Assembly: GCF_000013345.1 (NCBI RefSeq)
Contig: NC_007777.1
Span: forward strand, 2,542,001-2,606,000
Origin: Frankia casuarinae
GTDB taxonomy: Bacteria > Actinomycetota > Actinomycetes > Frankiales > Frankiaceae
Reading direction: 5' to 3'
Length of the DNA: 64,000 bases
Shown here: positions 47,766-57,118 of the stretch, in pieces
How positions within the stretch are numbered: position 1 is the first letter of the stretch
Layout: each line of letters begins with the position of its first letter
Made by a program: the position numbers and the translations under genes
The notes under the pieces: generated by a model
What the model was told of the DNA's origin: nothing
The model's input: only the letters and a program-made list of their open reading frames with translations
Database searches by the model: none

Positions 47766-48545
47766 TCAGGCGCCGTGGCGTCGCTCCCTGGCGGCGAAGC
47801 TGCGCAGGGCGCGCAGGAAGTCGATCTCACGGAACGCCGGCCAGTACGCCTCGCAGAAATACAGCTCCGAGTAGGCGCTCTGCCAGAGCAGGAAGTTGGA
47901 CAGCCGCTGTTCCCCGCTGGTGCGGATCACCAGATCGGGGTCGGGCTGGCCGGCGGTGTAGAGGTGCTGGGCGATGTCGTCCACGGTCAGCGTCGACGCG
48001 ACGTCGGTCAGCGAGTCCCCGGCCTCGGCCCGCTCGTGCAGCAGCTCGCGCAGGGCCTCGATGACCTCCTGGCGACCCCCGTACCCGACGGCGAGGGTGA
48101 CGTGGGCGCCGGTCGTGACGCTGCGGGTTGTCTCCACGGCCTCTTTGAGGACACGGGCCGTGCTGTCCGGCAGCGTGTCCAGCATGCCCGCGAGATGGAC
48201 CTGCCAGCGGGCGTCCGGCCGCCCGAGCCGGTCGGCCACCACCTGCTCGATCACCTGCATGAGGAAGGCGACCTCGGCGTCCCCGCGCTGCTGCAGGTTC
48301 TCCGTCGAGCAGACGAACACGGTGACGTGTTTGATGCCGACAAGCTCGCACCAGGACAGGACGTCCTCGGCGTGCTCGGCGCCGTACTTGTGGCCGAGGC
48401 TCGGATTCGCCATGCCCATCTCGCGGGCCCAGCGGCGGTTGCCGTCCATGACCAGCCCGACGTGCGCAGGCAGTGGACCCGCCATGACCTGCCGACGCAG
48501 GCGACGGGTGTAGAGCGCGTAGAGGGGGCCGGCCGTCATCTGCAC
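47766..48545 (-). CDS. Short-chain cis-prenyltransferase, Z-farnesyl diphosphate synthase-like
   Basis: The enzyme condenses isopentenyl diphosphate in cis. The protein has 259 residues and the UPP-synthase signature: GLVMDGNRRWAREMG, STENLQQRGD, VTLAVGYGGRQEVIEAL and DPDLVIRTSGEQRLSNFLLW, then YFCEAYWPAFREIDFLRALR. The start (GPLYALYTRRLRRQVM) is like that of the mycobacterial Z-FPP synthase (Rv1086 type), which makes the precursor of decaprenyl phosphate. The undecaprenyl enzyme usually starts differently. It is monocistronic here. Confidence 0.9.
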   Translation of the reverse strand: MQMTAGPLYALYTRRLRRQVMAGPLPAHVGLVMDGNRRWAREMGMANPSLGHKYGAEHAEDVLSWCELVGIKHVTVFVCSTENLQQRGDAEVAFLMQVIEQVVADRLGRPDARWQVHLAGMLDTLPDSTARVLKEAVETTRSVTTGAHVTLAVGYGGRQEVIEALRELLHERAEAGDSLTDVASTLTVDDIAQHLYTAGQPDPDLVIRTSGEQRLSNFLLWQSAYSELYFCEAYWPAFREIDFLRALRSFAARERRHGA

Positions 48546-48853
48546 CTTCGATTACACCTTCGATTGTGGGACGCCCGGCGATCGCGGGGCACCCGGGGGA
48601 GGAGGAGTCCGGGGAGAGCCCATGGTCGGAGAGGGGTTCATGGCCGCTTCCGGCCTGTGGTCGATGGGCCTGTGGTCGATCTGTCGTCGGTGCCGTGGGT
48701 GTCGCATCGCCGCATGCGGGGGTAGCGGGGTAGCGGGGGTAGCGGAGGAGTGGAGGAGTGGAGGAGCGGTACGTCGGAATACCAGTGTGCCCTCTCCCGA
48801 AGAAGGGCTTCCGCGGGGGCTCGGGCCGACGCCGCGATCGGGCGGTCCACCGG
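48546..48853. other. Intergenic region with short G-rich repeats
   Basis: No gene seen. Repeats of gggtagcg and ggagtggag fill 48718-48770. Confidence 0.5.
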
Positions 48854-49108
48854 TCACAGGACCGCTACCGGCCCACCCGCCCCGTGCAGGTCCAGCGCCG
48901 GAATCACCAGCCAGCTCTCGTAGCCCCCCGCCCGGGCGTGCCGGTTCGCCTCGGCCGGTGTCACGAAGAATCCGACGACACCTTCCACCGCCCGATCCGG
49001 TCCGATGAGGACCGCCAACGCCCATAGCGGGCCGGATTGCTGCGGATTCGCGGCCGGAATATGCGACCACACGTCCGACCAGCTCGACTGGTCAGCCGAG
49101 GACTCCAT
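48854..49108 (-). CDS. Conserved hypothetical protein
   Basis: The 84-residue protein from ATG 49108 reads MESSADQSSWSDVWSHIPAA, then PLWALAVLIGPDRAVEGVVG and TPAEANRHARAGGYESWLVI. The end resembles small actinomycete proteins in which a helix with AEANRHAR is followed by a hydrophobic strand, possibly a SPOR-like fold. No function is known to me. Confidence 0.5.
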   Translation of the reverse strand: MESSADQSSWSDVWSHIPAANPQQSGPLWALAVLIGPDRAVEGVVGFFVTPAEANRHARAGGYESWLVIPALDLHGAGGPVAVL

Positions 49109-49650
49109 CACGCACCCCTCTTCACGCAGCTTGTCCGGAGCCACCCACGGCGGCCATGGCGGACGAAGGTCGACCGGCGAGAACCATCGGTATCACTATC
49201 GGTGCCGCCTCTGCGTCTTACGGTGACATTCGGTAAGTTTCTGTCCATACTCTCGCCACGGCGCTCCAGATGAACAGCTTGGCGCCTCGGGCCCCTCTTC
49301 CGTGCCTATTTCAACACGAGCGCCGGCTGAGACGTGACACACGGACCGCCGTTCGGCGATGCTTTGATGATTTGAGTTCTTCGGACCCGTTCCAGGCCTT
49401 CGCGGTCGGCGGTCCAGCGAGGGAGTTCGCGCAGGTTGTCCGCCATGGCCCTTGGTCTCTCGCCGGGCACCGCGGGGTTCAAACGTCTGCACGTGCAGCC
49501 GGCTCTCACGATGGGACCGGACCCAATTCTTCTGGAGTATGCACGCGCAGATGTACGGGCGTGCGCATGCGCGTACGCACGTCACACATCATCACTGCGC
49601 CGCCAGTTCCCGTGATCTGGGTGCAACACCCACCACCCGGGCGGGAATGG
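49109..49650. other. Gene-free interval with an alternating purine-pyrimidine tract
   Basis: No open frame resembles a known protein. The stretch 49559-49582 is a perfect 24-bp alternation of purines and pyrimidines (gcgtgcgcatgcgcgtacgc and on), which favours Z-DNA. It may carry the promoter of the gene at 48854-49108. Confidence 0.5.
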
Positions 49651-50196
49651 TCAGCCCCTGGTGGCCCGTTGTTGCGCGTTCGCGTAGACGAGTTGAAGTA
49701 GGTCGGAGCCGGTGACCACCGTGAAGACGGATGCGGCGAGCCGCGTCGGCCGAGGCGCGACGACCAGGCCGAAGACGAAGCCGGTGGCCATCCACTGCGC
49801 GGTGCAGAACGGGCAAGTGAGTAGCTCACCCACGCTGTGCCGGGCCGGGGGATGCTCGCGGACCTCCTCGGCGAGTTCCGCCGGTCCCGCGGTGCCGCGG
49901 AAGCGGGTGAAGGGGGCGCGCAGCGGGCTCGTCACCGGGTCCTTGGTGAGAATGCGGCTCAGCTTGTGCGTGGCGATCGTGACGAGAACCAGGTCGGAGA
50001 CCGCGAACCGCTCGGGCAGGACCGCACCGGACACCCGGCCGATCAGCCCGAGAGCCGCGCACAACCCGCCATACGCCGACAGGGTGGCAAGATAGCTGCG
50101 CAGCGGGCGGGGCTCGTTGCCCGCGTACTCGCTCTGTTCCTGGCGCGCCGTGTTGGTCAGGCGGGCCAGGACACCGGTTTTCGGGGCACGCATCAT
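49651..50196 (-). CDS. DUF1360-family membrane protein
   Basis: The 181-residue protein from ATG 50196 has hydrophobic helices (SYLATLSAYGGLCAALGLIG, WMATGFVFGLVVAP, LAASVFTVVTGSDLLQLVYA). It also has the family segments FAVSDLVLVTIATHKLSRIL, DPVTSPLRAPFTRF and GELLTCPFCTAQWMATG. These match DUF1360 proteins of Gram-positive bacteria; no function is known. It ends in a short basic tail. Confidence 0.8.
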   Translation of the reverse strand: MMRAPKTGVLARLTNTARQEQSEYAGNEPRPLRSYLATLSAYGGLCAALGLIGRVSGAVLPERFAVSDLVLVTIATHKLSRILTKDPVTSPLRAPFTRFRGTAGPAELAEEVREHPPARHSVGELLTCPFCTAQWMATGFVFGLVVAPRPTRLAASVFTVVTGSDLLQLVYANAQQRATRG

Positions 50197-50400
50197 GTCG
50201 GATGCCTGCCCACCGTCTCCGACGGTAACCAGGTGGAACATGCCCCGCGACACGCCCCGCCGGCCGCCGCCAGTGGCGGACCCGGTGGAGGCCACCGGGT
50301 CCGCCGCCCGGGTCCGTGCGGCGGGAGGATGGGGTCATGCTCTCGTCGGCCGGCCTGGACGAGTTTGTCGCAGCTTTCGGGGTTGTCGGCCGGGTCTCGT

Positions 50401-50772
50401 TCAGGACTCCGGTGCCGCGTCCCCGTGGCCGTTCGCGTTGGCACGCCGGGTGGTCGTGTTGAACATGCGGGTGAGGTACTCGGTGCGCAGGACACCGCGG
50501 CCGTCGGCTCCGACATAGCCGACGTCGCGGGTGAGGTAGCCCTCGGGATAGGTGTAGCCGGCGGCGGTGACCTCGCCGTTGCGGGTCCACCAGGCTTTGC
50601 GCTGGGTGCGGCAGCGGTCGCAGGCGTGGATGACGTGGTAGGCGCGGGCCTCACGGTCCCAGGTGGCGCTGTGGGGCTGCCAGCGGTGTCCCATGGTGCG
50701 GCATTCCACGAAGCTCACGGGCAGGTCGTGCGCCCAGGACTCGATGCTGCGACGGGGGGACTGCTCGGCCAT
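50401..50772 (-). CDS. Hypothetical protein with a putative zinc-binding cluster
   Basis: The 123-residue protein from ATG 50772 (after AAAGGGG) has a helical start (MAEQSPRRSIESWAHDLPVS). A Cys/His cluster follows (VECRTMGHRW, then VIHACDRCRTQRKAWW), followed by YTYPEGYLTRDVGYVG. Similar proteins with a degenerate zinc ribbon are common in actinomycetes and their phages. A nucleic-acid-binding role is possible, but no family is assigned. Confidence 0.6.
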   Translation of the reverse strand: MAEQSPRRSIESWAHDLPVSFVECRTMGHRWQPHSATWDREARAYHVIHACDRCRTQRKAWWTRNGEVTAAGYTYPEGYLTRDVGYVGADGRGVLRTEYLTRMFNTTTRRANANGHGDAAPES

Positions 50773-51072
50773 CAGGGTGTTGGCCCCTTTCCGGGGAGAC
50801 GGTGCGCGGGACGGGAACGACGAATGTAACGGTGGGAGAACGCCGACGGTCTCCTGGAGTGATCCTGCCATCCGGACCCGGTGTGGGTCTCTTCGGTGGG
50901 CATGCTGGCGCGCCCCCTGTGACCAGGGTGTATTGGCAATGGACGGCCTACTGTAGTGGGTACGGAGGCAGCGTTGTCGTGCACGCGATTCACGCTGCCG
51001 CCTGCTTCACCGCAACCATCGACACTTTCGGTGAACGGCCTGCGGTTGTGGGGCGCGCGGGACGGGGACCTC

Positions 51073-51120
51073 GAGGCCGAGGTGGAGGCCGAGGTGGAGG
51101 CCGAGGTGGAGGCCGAGGTG
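51073..51120. repeat. 12-bp tandem repeat gaggccgaggtg x4
   Basis: Four perfect units lie upstream of the methyltransferase. They are in one frame with it and would encode EAEV repeats if translation began at 50956. Confidence 0.95.
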
Positions 51121-51258
51121 GATGTGCACGGCTTCCAGCACGCTCACCCGGGCATGGCCGCCGATGGCGAGCGCGACGGGCCGATGATCACCTTCTTGCC
51201 TGTGGGTGCCCCTGCGGTAGTGGCATGCAATCGTGGAAGAGTGCGGGGACATCGGCCC

Positions 51259-52209
51259 ATGGGCGGTCACGGGGGTGCGAGCCGGACCGCGGTGCTGGTG
51301 TGCCAGGGGCGGGCCGTCGCGCACGGGCGCATCGCTGTCGACCGGTTCGACGATCCGACAGCGATGATGTTTCTGCGCGCCGACGAACGGGGCGTTGTCG
51401 AGTGGGTGCGCGGTGGTGTCCCGCCGCGGGGGTGGGGGGCGCGGCTTGAGTTTGAGATGGTGCGGGCCTGCGGTGAGGTGATGGTGCCGCGTACCGTCGC
51501 CATCGACGAGGCCCTCCGGGAGGCCGTCGGTGGGGCCGACGGCGATCGGGAGGTGCGGCGGGCGGAGCAACTGGTGGTTCTCGGCGCGGGCCTGGACGGA
51601 CGGCCCTGGCGGATGCCGGAGCTCGCCGGCGTCGCCGTATTCGAGGTCGATCATCCGGCGTCCCAGCGGGACAAGCTCGACCGGCTCGGGGACGCGGATC
51701 GGCTCGGGGACGCGGGGCCGCCGGGAACGGCACCGCGCTTTGCGCCGGTGGACTTCAGCCGTGACGACCTCGACGCGGCCCTGACGTCGGTGGGGCATCG
51801 GCCGACGGTGCCGACGGTCTGGATCTGGGAGGGTGTCGTACCCTACCTCACCCGTGGCCAAGTCGCCGCCACGACCCGGGTCGTGGCGGGGCGCTCGACC
51901 CCGGGAAGCCGCCTGATCGTTCATTACCACGCGCCGGCGCTCTCGGCGCTTCTCGGCCGGCTGGCGGGACGGGTGCTGACTATTGTGTCACGGCGCCCCG
52001 ATCCCATGGCCCGCGAACCCAACCGCTCGGCATGGACCCCCGCCGCGATGCGTCGGATGCTCGCCGCCCACGGCTTCACCGTCCGCCGCGACGACGACCT
52101 GCTCACGCTCGCCCGGCGATTGGCGGTGCCGGTTCGGCACCGCCAATCGCTGCGCAACGGCCACGTCGTCGTAGCCGACCTCCTCGTGGCCGACTTCGAC
52201 ACGGTCTGA
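51259..52209 (+). CDS. SAM-dependent methyltransferase (leucine carboxyl methyltransferase-like, TIGR00027)
   Basis: The protein has 316 residues from ATG 51259. Typical features are DRFDDPTAMMFLRA, RTVAIDEALREAV, the SAM-binding loop LVVLGAGLDGRPWRM, FEVDHPASQRDKL, FAPVDFSRDDLDAAL and VWIWEGVVPYLTRGQVAAT. The group methylates unknown small molecules in actinomycetes (mycobacterial ML2640-like). The frame stays open upstream to 50956, through the EAEV repeats, but family alignment begins near 51259. Confidence 0.9.
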   Translation: MGGHGGASRTAVLVCQGRAVAHGRIAVDRFDDPTAMMFLRADERGVVEWVRGGVPPRGWGARLEFEMVRACGEVMVPRTVAIDEALREAVGGADGDREVRRAEQLVVLGAGLDGRPWRMPELAGVAVFEVDHPASQRDKLDRLGDADRLGDAGPPGTAPRFAPVDFSRDDLDAALTSVGHRPTVPTVWIWEGVVPYLTRGQVAATTRVVAGRSTPGSRLIVHYHAPALSALLGRLAGRVLTIVSRRPDPMAREPNRSAWTPAAMRRMLAAHGFTVRRDDDLLTLARRLAVPVRHRQSLRNGHVVVADLLVADFDTV

Positions 52210-52500
52210 CCCGCCCTGGTCTGGCGCCACCTCGCGCGCTCCGCTCACGCGAACCGATCCGCCAGTCACCCTGATCCGCCCGTCACCTGACCTACTTACA
52301 GTATGTAGCGCCATCGTGGGTTTCGGTTGGGGTTGACCGGGGATGATGTCCAGGGCACCCGTGTGGGGAAACCTGCGAGACCGCACTCGGCGATCGTGGC
52401 GACCGACCGGCAAGACACTGCGGACCGTACGCCGGTCGGTCGTCTCCGCGGCCGGGCACCGGGGGAACCGGAGCCACCGGAGGAGGTGAGAGGGGCCGGG

Positions 52501-52728
52501 TCAGAGCCGGTTGCGCAGCAATTGCTTGCCCTCCTCGGCGCCCTTGCGGCTTTCGTTCTGCGCCCGGCGGAACAAGCTAGCCAGCTCCTGGTCGTCGTCG
52601 CGCTCGGCGTCGCCGATGTAGGTCTCCAGCCGCAGCGCGTTGCTCAGACACCGCTCCGTGAACCACAGCAGGTCGTACTGGGCGTCCTTCGTGCCGGTGA
52701 CGTTCCCGGTCTCGGCTGTCGTGGTCAT
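52501..52728 (-). CDS. Small conserved actinobacterial protein
   Basis: The 75-residue protein from ATG 52728 (after GGGAG) reads AQYDLLWFTERCLSNALRLE, then DDDQELASLFRRAQNESRKG and KQLLRNRL. This pattern is one I recall from small proteins conserved in actinomycetes. It forms a helical hairpin without a known function. Confidence 0.7.
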   Translation of the reverse strand: MTTTAETGNVTGTKDAQYDLLWFTERCLSNALRLETYIGDAERDDDQELASLFRRAQNESRKGAEEGKQLLRNRL

Positions 52729-52956
52729 CTGATCGGCTCCCTTCATCGGGGTCTGCGGATACACATCCTTCGGAGTACCAGTTCCCGCACGGGCCGCTCT
52801 TACCCGTCTGTCCGTCCGTGGCCCGAGCACGAGCGACCAACCGCAGAAGATCGACAGCCCGCTCGACACGATCCACGATCACGCCCGCGCCGCCCATGGC
52901 ACCGCCTCCCCCGGGTGATCCGTCGTGATCCGTCGTGATCCGTCGTGATCCGTCGT

Positions 52957-53611
52957 CTATGATCCCGTACCGGGGTGGTGCTCCGTTTTATAAGATCCCG
53001 GGGTGTCATCGGTCGTCGGCCGGGACTGAACCCGCAGGCCATCGGTCATGATCGAGAGCAGGGGTCGAGCGTGGTCCGCCCGCTCCGGCGCCTGTTCCCG
53101 GATCCAGCCGATGGCGGTCACGAGAGAGATCACCTCCTCGACCCGCACGTCCGACCGGACGTCGCCGGCCCGCTGGGCCCGGACGAGGAATGCCAGCGTC
53201 GCCTGCTCGAGGGAGTAGCAGGACGCGTGCAGCCCCGTCTCCTCGTCGCGCACCATGGTGAGCAGCCTGGCGGCCACCCCCCCGGTAGGTCGCGATGTGC
53301 GCAATCAGTTTGTCGAGCCAACCGAACAGCGCCGCGCCCGCGTCCGGGGCGTCCAGCAGCCGGTCCACCTCGTCGAGTAGCGCGGCGGTCCGGTCGTGCG
53401 GCAGCGCCTCGAGCAGCGCGTCCCGGTTGGGAAAGTGCCGGAAGAGCGTGCCGATCCCGACCTCCGCCTGCCTGGCGACCTCGTTGAGGGAGATGTCCCT
53501 GTCGCTGCCGGCGAAGGCGCCCCGGGCCACCTCGAGGATCCGCTCGCGGTTGCGGCGCGCGTGCGAGCGCATCGGCCGGTCCGCCGTCGCCACGCTGCTG
53601 GCCGTGTGCAC
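52957..53611 (-). pseudogene. TetR-family regulator, frameshifted at a G run
   Basis: The N-terminal frame (53611 down to about 53285) encodes NRERILEVARGAFAGSDRDI and AEVGIGTLFRHFPNRDALLE, a TetR HTH. In the other frame (53304 to 52957) the C-terminal ligand-binding part continues: GVAARLLTMVRDEETGLHAS and EQATLAFLVRAQRAGDVRSD, then VTAIGWIREQAPERADHARP. The change occurs at seven C on the plus strand (53277-53283); six would give a single frame. It follows the thioesterase gene on the same strand. Possibly intact in reality if the run is an assembly error. Confidence 0.8.
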
Positions 53612-53697
53612 CTCCGGGGGGCTCGGCCGTACGCCCCTTCGAGCCTACGAAGCTTGGTCGTACGGAAGCTTGGTCGTCACGAGGGGTGTGCTGGTGG

Positions 53698-54108
53698 TCA
53701 GCGGCGCGCGACGGTGCCGAGCGCGACGGCGCAGAGCCGTTCCCCGTCCCTGTCTCCGCCGCGGTCGAAGACCTCGCAGCGCACGGTAACCAGAGTGGAG
53801 CCGGCGTGGACGACCTCGGCACGGGCGATGAGCTCGTCGCCCCGCGCCCCCCGGAGATAGTTGATCTTCATCTCGGAGGTCAGGACGGCGTCCCCCGCGA
53901 CGCTGCCGGCGGCGAAGGTGAGGGCAGTGTCGGCGGCATAGCTCAGCGCCCCGCCGTGCGCGGCGCCGTGCTGCTGGCGTAGATGATCTCCGAGCGGGAT
54001 GGTCAGCTCGGCCACCCCCGCCTCGAAGCGACTGAGCCGGGCGCCGAGCAGTCGACTGAAGGGCTGGGCTGCGAGTAGCCCGCGGGCCACGGCGATGTCG
54101 GGCGTCAT
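53698..54108 (-). CDS. PaaI-type hotdog-fold thioesterase
   Basis: The 136-residue protein hydrolyses acyl-CoA thioesters. The hotdog pattern is visible: LGARLSRFEAGVAELTIPLG and then the catalytic region QQHGAAHGGALSYAADTALT, with VLTSEMKINYLRGARGDELI and VVHAGSTLVTVRCEVF following. The start ATG 54108 follows CTGGAGAG. The TetR gene lies downstream on the same strand, probably in one operon. Confidence 0.9.
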   Translation of the reverse strand: MTPDIAVARGLLAAQPFSRLLGARLSRFEAGVAELTIPLGDHLRQQHGAAHGGALSYAADTALTFAAGSVAGDAVLTSEMKINYLRGARGDELIARAEVVHAGSTLVTVRCEVFDRGGDRDGERLCAVALGTVARR

Positions 54109-54338
54109 CGGCTCTCCAGGAAGGTGTGCCTGCCGGCGGGGTGCCTACCAAGCAGTGTGGGCCTTGGGAGGTTCGTGGGTCGTCAGGGACTGGGCGCGGG
54201 TGGCGGAGGGGTGACGACACGATTGGCAGTGGTCTCGATGGCGGACTGCGGACTGATGATCTGGGCCGTGGCCGGCTGCGGTCGGCTGAGCCACTGCTTT
54301 CGTCTCGCTGCTCGCCTGAATCCAGGGCGAAGCGATGG

Positions 54339-55796
54339 TTATCCGCCTGGCGCGGTGTGTAGGAGGTCGGCGGTATGTCGTGAATAGGGGTTGCGGCGGG
54401 GTTTTCGTGCCAGGTCGATCCAGGGTGGAGGAAGGAACTCGGGCCGGCGGTCGGGGCCGAGCCGGACGGTCCAACCCTGGTGGTGCACGAACCGGTGATG
54501 ATATCCGCACAGCAAGACCAGATTGTCGAGCGAGGTTTCTCCGCCGTCTATCCAATGACGAACATGGTGAATTTCACACCACGACGACGGGCGGTCACAT
54601 CCCGGATATGCGCAGCAGACATCGCGGGCGATGACGGCGCGACGCAGATCCGCCGGTGCGCTCCGGTAGGCACGACCGACATCCAACGGAACGCTGGCCG
54701 CATCGAACAGCACCCGGCCGACCGAGGCGTCACAGGCCAGGCGGCGCAGCACACCGGCCGGCAGCGGCTGACCCCAGCCGGTCGAGGCCGGAGGCCCGCC
54801 GTGGCCGAGCAGCGCCGCCCACGGCACGGTCACCGTCAGATGCGGGCGCACCCCACCGGTCACGGGCAGAACGCCGGCACCGAGCACGCGGTGGAACAGC
54901 TCGACGAAGGCGTCGGCACGCCGCCGCGCCGGGGAACGCGGATCGGCGGTGCCGTCATCGCCGGGGCGGGGTCCGGCCAGCGGATCCAACGCCGAACGCA
55001 GCAGGGCGGCGGCTTCGGCATCAAGGGTGCCGCTGATCCGCGTGGTCCCGCCCGGCAGGTCGGTCAACCACAGACCCCGCCGGTCGGCAGGATCACTACC
55101 GGGACCCGGCCTACCGTCCCGGTCGCCCGCATCGCTCTGGTCGCCCGCATCGCTCTGGCTGTCCGGGTCGTTGTGGTGACCGGTGTCGGTGGGCCCGTCG
55201 CCGCCGGGGCTGGTATCGATCTGGGTGAGCTGTTCGCGCAGGTGCCGGCCGAGACGGGCCAGCTCCGCGGGGTCGAACATCCAGGCCAGCTCCAGCAGCG
55301 AAGCCTCCGCGGCGGTATACACCTCGGCGCCGAGGCCACGCGGCAGAGAACGCAGCGCCAGGTGGATCTCCCATGCTTGCTCTACAGTGATCACACCGGC
55401 GGTCAGGGCAGCGCCGGTCGCGGCCAGCGGGCCATCCACGGCAATCGCGAGATCAAGCAGACGCCGGGCGTCAACGGGACGCATCCGCAGCCGTTCCCGC
55501 AGCAACGCTGCCGTACCGGCCGCGCCCTCCCGCGCGGCCAGGTTCCGCCCATGAGCCTCCCGCGCCAGCGCGAGCCGCACCGCGGCAAGGCGGGCCAGCT
55601 CCACCGAACAGTCGTCCAGGGCGCCGTACAACTCGGCGTCCGACAACGACCACACCGGCGCCTCTACCAGGCCACCCACCTGCCCGGCCACCCCCACCAA
55701 CCCGGACAGCACCCGATGCTGCCCGGTGGCGGGATCGGTGGCGGGATCGGTGGCGGGATCGGTGGCGGGATCGGTGGCGGGATCGGTGGCGGTCAT
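54339..55796 (-). CDS. DUF222/HNH endonuclease-domain protein
   Basis: The protein has 485 residues. The start has (DPAT)5, encoded by five 12-bp repeats. The DUF222 region covers about residues 40-330 (LYGALDDCSVELARLAAVRL, PVDARRLLDLAIAVDGPLAA). The C-terminal HNH motif is intact: CCAYPGCDRPSSWCEIHHVR then HWIDGGETSLDNLVLLCGYH and HRFVH. This family is repeated many times in actinomycete genomes, often as the protein of selfish DNA. It may be a homing or host-defence nuclease. A linker of 60 Asp/Gly-rich residues interrupts the DUF222 part. Confidence 0.88.
   Translation of the reverse strand: MTATDPATDPATDPATDPATDPATGQHRVLSGLVGVAGQVGGLVEAPVWSLSDAELYGALDDCSVELARLAAVRLALAREAHGRNLAAREGAAGTAALLRERLRMRPVDARRLLDLAIAVDGPLAATGAALTAGVITVEQAWEIHLALRSLPRGLGAEVYTAAEASLLELAWMFDPAELARLGRHLREQLTQIDTSPGGDGPTDTGHHNDPDSQSDAGDQSDAGDRDGRPGPGSDPADRRGLWLTDLPGGTTRISGTLDAEAAALLRSALDPLAGPRPGDDGTADPRSPARRRADAFVELFHRVLGAGVLPVTGGVRPHLTVTVPWAALLGHGGPPASTGWGQPLPAGVLRRLACDASVGRVLFDAASVPLDVGRAYRSAPADLRRAVIARDVCCAYPGCDRPSSWCEIHHVRHWIDGGETSLDNLVLLCGYHHRFVHHQGWTVRLGPDRRPEFLPPPWIDLARKPRRNPYSRHTADLLHTAPGG
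55725..55784. repeat. 12-bp tandem repeat ggtggcgggatc x5 at the HNH gene start
   Basis: Five perfect units encode DPAT repeats at the N-terminus. A partial unit with the ATG follows. Confidence 0.95.
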
Positions 55797-55849
55797 GGAT
55801 CAAGCGTAGATCACCCCACCTCGGATGTCGAACCTATGTTCGATTACCG

Positions 55850-56321
55850 TTACTCGGTGCTGTGGTTGCCGAGCGGGCAGGAAGGCCGTTTCGTTGTGGC
55901 CGGCAGCGCCGGCAGGGCGACCGCGAGCGTCGCGACCCCGATCGGCACGTTGATGAAGATCCAGCGCCAGCTTGCGGTGTCGGTGAGGACGCCGCCGAGC
56001 ACCTGGCCGATCGAGGCACCGGCGGCACCGGTGAAGCTGAAGACGGCGATCGCCCTGGCCCGCTGCCCGGGCTCGGCGAACAGTGTCCCCAGGATGCCCA
56101 GGCTGACGGCGGCGGCCATCGCGCCGCCGATCCCCTGCAGGAAACGCGCGAGGATCAGCATCGCGGGGCTGCCGGCCGCTCCCGCGAGAGCCGAGGCCGC
56201 GGTGAACACCGCGGTGCCGGACAAGAACATGCGCCGCCGGCTGATGAGGTCGCTAAGCCGTCCGGCCAGCAGCAGACTTCTGAAGGCGATCAGGTACGCA
56301 AGTAGTACGTCGTAGCAACGC
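55850..56321 (-). pseudogene. Fragment of an MFS (DHA2-type) transporter gene
   Basis: The frame encodes AYLIAFRSLLLAGRLSDLIS, RRRMFLSGTAVFTAASALAG, ARFLQGIGGAMAAAVSLGIL and SWRWIFINVPIGVATLAVAL. This is helices 2 to 6 of a drug-efflux permease, with the R-rich loop 2-3. The first helix and everything after helix 6 are lost, so it is nonfunctional. Confidence 0.8.
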
Positions 56322-56519
56322 CTGATCTACAGGGTAGAGAAAAGTTGCGATGACCCCAGATGTGGCAGGGGACCCCAGCGAGGCCCGCATGCTCGGGGCT
56401 TCGCCGGGGTCCCAAGGGCCAGCCGACGGAGGGTTTGGAGTCAACCCCGCCGGCTGGGGCTCAGATGCACTGACCTCGAACCCGAGATCACGGGATCATC
56501 ATGGCCATACAGGTCGTGG

Positions 56520-56920
56520 TCAGGTCAGGCGCCACGTGGCATAGCTACGCGCCAGGGCGGCTCGGTTCTGAGCGGCAAGGCTGTCCGACTGCGCCGCTCG
56601 CATGCTCCACAGTCCCGCCACGTGGCAGGCGAAGGCGGTCCGGTCCTCGTCGGTGCCGCCAGCCCAGCAGTCCAGCCCCGCCGCCCACTGCTCGGCCTGC
56701 TGGGGGGTATGTCCGGCGCCAATGAGACGGATCACCATGAACGCGGCGTCTACCCAGCCGGCACCCTGCGCCGGCCAGCCCCAGTCGACCACCCAGACAC
56801 GGTCCTCTCTGATCATGAACTAGTGGGCATGAAGGTCGGTGTGAATCAGCCGGTTCCCGGCCACGGCGTCGACTACAGCGCCCGCGTGGACGGCCGCGGT
56901 GGCTACGTCCCAATCGGGGA
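56520..56920 (-). pseudogene. Aminoglycoside phosphotransferase-like gene, 5' truncated, in-frame stop
   Basis: The fragment encodes AGNRLIHTDLHAH, a stop codon (TAG), then FMIREDRVWVVDWGWPAQGA and GWVDAAFMVIRLIGAGHTPQ. HTDLH and VVDWGW are the catalytic loop and metal loop of APH-type kinases. The stop falls between them where family members have a HxDxxxxN motif. The N-terminal lobe is absent. Restarting at ATG 56816 would give a 98-residue fragment without the catalytic Asp. Confidence 0.7.
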
Positions 56921-57118
56921 AAACTCTAGCTGGAAGCGTTTACTTGGGGACCCGGCTGCCCTTGTTCTCGTCGCCGTCCTTGCCGCTTGCCGAGCAGTTG
57001 CCCTCGTGAGAAACCCAGGTCGCTCTGAATGGCCGGCGTCGCCACGGTCACGACGCTGCCGTCCTGAACGATCATCAGCTGGAAGATGCGGCGGCGGTGG
57101 AAGGCGTGGCTCTCGTGG

